A stretch of 64,000 bases of DNA from the NCBI GenBank assembly GCA_035551355.1, contig DASZNF010000137.1:1-64000 (forward strand). Reading direction: 5' to 3'. A program made the translations under genes and the position numbers. Source of the stretch: DATATV01 sp035551355 (GTDB lineage Bacteria > Actinomycetota > Actinomycetes > Mycobacteriales > Pseudonocardiaceae). A model generated the notes under the pieces. It was not told the origin of the DNA. It ran no database searches and saw only the letters and a list, made by a program, of their open reading frames with translations. Positions 61,996 through 64,000 of this stretch are shown here, one piece after another; the first letter of the stretch is position 1; the number at the start of each line of letters is the position of its first letter.

Positions 61996-63234
61996 TCACG
62001 CGCCGAGCGAGCGCAGGCTGATCACCTCGACGGATGAGCCCGCGCGCAGCTCGGTGACCTCCTCGGGCACCACGAACAGGCAGTCCGCGGCGGCCAGTGA
62101 GGCCAGCAGGTGCGAACCGGGGCCGCCCACCGGGGTCACCACCCCGGCCAGCGGGTCGTGGTGGCCGCGGCGGTACTGGCGGCGGCCGGGCGGGGCGGTC
62201 ACCGGGGTGGTCAGCGCCGCGGTGCTCACCGGCCGGTCCAGCTCCCGGTGGCCCATGGCCCGGCGCAGTGCGGGCCGGACGAACACCTCGAAGGAGATGG
62301 CCGCGCTGACCGGGTTGCCGGGCAGGGTCACCACCGGGACGCCCTGGTACCGGCCCGCGCCCTGCGGGCCGCCGGGCTGCATGGCCACCTTGTCGAACAC
62401 CACGCCCTGATCCCGCAGCGCGTCCTTGACCACCTCGTAGGCGCCCGCGCTGACCCCGCCGGAGGTGATCACCAGGTCGGCGTCGGCCAGATGCGCGTCC
62501 AACGTGCGGTGGAAGGCGGCCACGTCGTCGGGCACGAACCGCAGCAGCTGGGCCTGCCCGCCGGTGGCGCGCACCGCCATGGCCAGCATCAGGCCGTTGG
62601 ACTCGTAGATCTGGCCGGGCAGCAGCGGCTGACCGGGGTCGACCAGCTCGGAGCCGGTGGACAGCACCAGCACCCGGGGCGGCCTGCGCACCGGCAGGGT
62701 GGCGGCGCCGACGGCGGCGGCCAGGCCCAGCTGCATCGGGCCGAGTTCGGTGCCCTCGGCCAGCACGGCCGAGCCCGCGGCCACGTCCTCGCCCACCCGG
62801 CGCACATGCAGGCCCGGCTCTGCCGCGGCGAACACGGTGACCTCGGTGATACCGCCGTCGGTGCCCTCCACCGGCACGATCGCGTCCGCCCCGGCCGGCA
62901 TCGGCGCGCCGGTCATGATCCGGTGCGCGCTCCCTTCGGGCAGCAGCGGCACATCGGTGCGCCCGGCCGGGATGTCCTCACCGACCGGCAGCCGCACCGG
63001 CGTGTCCGCACTGGCCACGGCCACGTCGGCGGCGCGCACCGCGTAGCCGTCCATGGCCGAGTTGTCGAACGGGGGCAGCGCGATCCGCGAGACCAGCGCC
63101 TCGGCCAGCACCAGGCCCAGACAGTCGGCCAGGGGCGCGGCCACCACCGGCAGCGGGACCAGCAGGTCACGCACCCGGGCGCGGTGCTGGTCGACCGGGA
63201 CACGGACTTCGGGCTCGGAACGGTTTGCCGCCAT
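61996..63234 (-). CDS. moeA: Molybdopterin molybdenumtransferase
   Basis: Inserts molybdate into adenylylated molybdopterin to finish the molybdenum cofactor. 412 residues: PPFDNSAMDGYAVRAAD (substrate and catalytic Asp region), HRIMTGAPMPAGADAIVP, VLVLSTGSELVDPG, DLVITSGGVSAGAYEVVKDAL and VVTLPGNPVSAAISFEVFV, then the C-terminal beta-domain. ATG at 63234 gives the normal N-terminus; the earlier in-frame codons are not family-like. Same position as moeA2 (Rv0438c) in M. tuberculosis. Confidence 0.96.
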   Translation of the reverse strand: MAANRSEPEVRVPVDQHRARVRDLLVPLPVVAAPLADCLGLVLAEALVSRIALPPFDNSAMDGYAVRAADVAVASADTPVRLPVGEDIPAGRTDVPLLPEGSAHRIMTGAPMPAGADAIVPVEGTDGGITEVTVFAAAEPGLHVRRVGEDVAAGSAVLAEGTELGPMQLGLAAAVGAATLPVRRPPRVLVLSTGSELVDPGQPLLPGQIYESNGLMLAMAVRATGGQAQLLRFVPDDVAAFHRTLDAHLADADLVITSGGVSAGAYEVVKDALRDQGVVFDKVAMQPGGPQGAGRYQGVPVVTLPGNPVSAAISFEVFVRPALRRAMGHRELDRPVSTAALTTPVTAPPGRRQYRRGHHDPLAGVVTPVGGPGSHLLASLAAADCLFVVPEEVTELRAGSSVEVISLRSLGA

Positions 63235-63328
63235 ACGGGTGATCCTGCCGTGCCACACTGCGTATTGGCATTCGACGTGCGGTTGACCTCGGAACGTGAG
63301 CCCGGGGTGGAACGGTTGAGGGGGAACG

Positions 63329-63979
63329 GTGCAGGTCCGCACCCGGCATACGCCGACGTTCGGAGTGGCCAGACTGGTGCTCGCGCCGGGTGAGGGCGTG
63401 CAGGCCAGCCACGGCGCGATGCTGGCGACCAGTTACGGGGTCGGCGTGGACCGGGCCGGGGGCACCGCGTTCCACTCGCTGGCCAGGGCCTGGCGGGACG
63501 CCGAGGTGTTCACCGCGCCGGCCGAGGGCGGCTGGGTGGACCTGACCGCGCAGCTGCCCGGCGACCTGTACGTGCTGGACCTGGACGGCTCGGCCGGCTG
63601 GTGCGTGGCCCGCGACGGCTGGCTGGCCGCGGCAGGCACCATCGGGTTCGAGCCGGGCTGGTCGGGGTTCCGGTCCATGTTCGGCGGGGACGTCGGCTTC
63701 CTGGCCCACACCGCCGGGACGGGGCCGCTGGTGCTGTGCTGCTGCGGCTCGCTGGACCTGGTGACGCTGGCCGCGGGCGAGCTGATCACGGTGGACCCGG
63801 GGCATCTGGTGGCGTATCCGGACACCATGCAGTGCCGGTTGCGGGCGGCCAGCCAGACCGGCGGGGAACAGTCGGTGCGCACCGGGCAGGGCCTGGTGCT
63901 GGACTTCGCCGGGCCGGGGCAACTGGTCACCCAGACCCGCAGCCCGCGCGCGTTGGCCGGCTGGCTGGCCGCCCGCTGA
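63329..63979 (+). CDS. AIM24-family protein
   Basis: A 216-residue protein of the AIM24/TIGR00266 family, a beta-helix-like fold of unknown biochemical role. It begins VQVRTRHTPTFGVARLVLAPG, and has LDLDGSAGWCVARDGWLAAA, VLCCCGSLDLVTLAAGELITVD and a typical hydrophobic GHLVAYPDTM end. No enzyme motif or membrane segment. GTG at 63329 follows GAGGGGGAA by about 2-5 bases. Divergent from moeA with a 94-base spacer. Confidence 0.85.
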   Translation: MQVRTRHTPTFGVARLVLAPGEGVQASHGAMLATSYGVGVDRAGGTAFHSLARAWRDAEVFTAPAEGGWVDLTAQLPGDLYVLDLDGSAGWCVARDGWLAAAGTIGFEPGWSGFRSMFGGDVGFLAHTAGTGPLVLCCCGSLDLVTLAAGELITVDPGHLVAYPDTMQCRLRAASQTGGEQSVRTGQGLVLDFAGPGQLVTQTRSPRALAGWLAAR

Positions 63980-64000
63980 CGCGGGCCCGGCGGTCCGCTG

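Overview
The window is very GC-rich, uses many GTG and a few TTG starts, and carries a full set of actinomycete marker genes: CarD, the LpqE-RadA pair, DasR, an AfsR-type regulator and two TPP riboswitches. I infer a soil actinomycete, most likely of the order Pseudonocardiales. Genus cannot be fixed from the sequence.

Layout. The left end (1-5425) is a conserved core block: cysS (cut by the window edge), ispF, a catalytically degenerate ispD, carD, an lpqE-like lipoprotein and radA. This is the gene order of M. tuberculosis Rv3580c-Rv3585. The right end (46.6-64 kb) matches the general order of M. tuberculosis Rv0414c-Rv0438c: thiE, thiO-thiS-thiG, thiD-thiC, a GNAT protein, def, a DUF3263 protein, a LytR_C protein, a two-domain AAA ATPase, pssA, psd and moeA. 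Between them lies about 41 kb of accessory and metabolic DNA.

Accessory part, left to right: (a) trehalose metabolism, with otsA and an unusual OtsB-GH15 fusion; (b) a ThrE-type exporter; (c) a tRNA-Thr gene with the decayed end of a tyrosine integrase beside it, marking an old insertion site; (d) a carboxylesterase; (e) a sugar ABC operon of the fructose/ribose type with its own LacI repressor, palindromic operators at the promoter, and a broken GH32 fructanase gene; (f) a secreted GH18 chitinase with a DasR-type operator, a P450 and a secreted GH59 enzyme with ricin-type lectin repeats; (g) signal peptidase I, a pentapeptide-repeat membrane protein, a deletion-fused ABC transporter remnant and a GH13 alpha-glucosidase; (h) ectABCD for ectoine and 5-hydroxyectoine, followed by an AfsR-type regulator; (i) an amino-sugar block of nagA, a SIS-domain isomerase, a dasABC-like transporter and dasR.

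How the genes work together. The GH18 chitinase, the DasABC-like importer, NagA, the SIS protein and DasR form a chitin/GlcNAc regulon tied together by at least four dre-like palindromes. The frc-like operon and LacI gene form a second, separately controlled sugar module whose fructan hydrolase has decayed. OtsA/OtsB-GH15 and EctABCD supply the two major compatible solutes. The thiamine genes are arranged as two riboswitch-controlled units plus a divergent thiE.

Several genes (radA, lepB, ectA, a PLC-like gene, a zinc-ribbon-like gene, the AAA ATPase) have a -10 hexamer 6-8 bases before the start codon and no Shine-Dalgarno sequence, so leaderless transcripts look common here. No rRNA, CRISPR array, intact transposase or intact prophage was seen.
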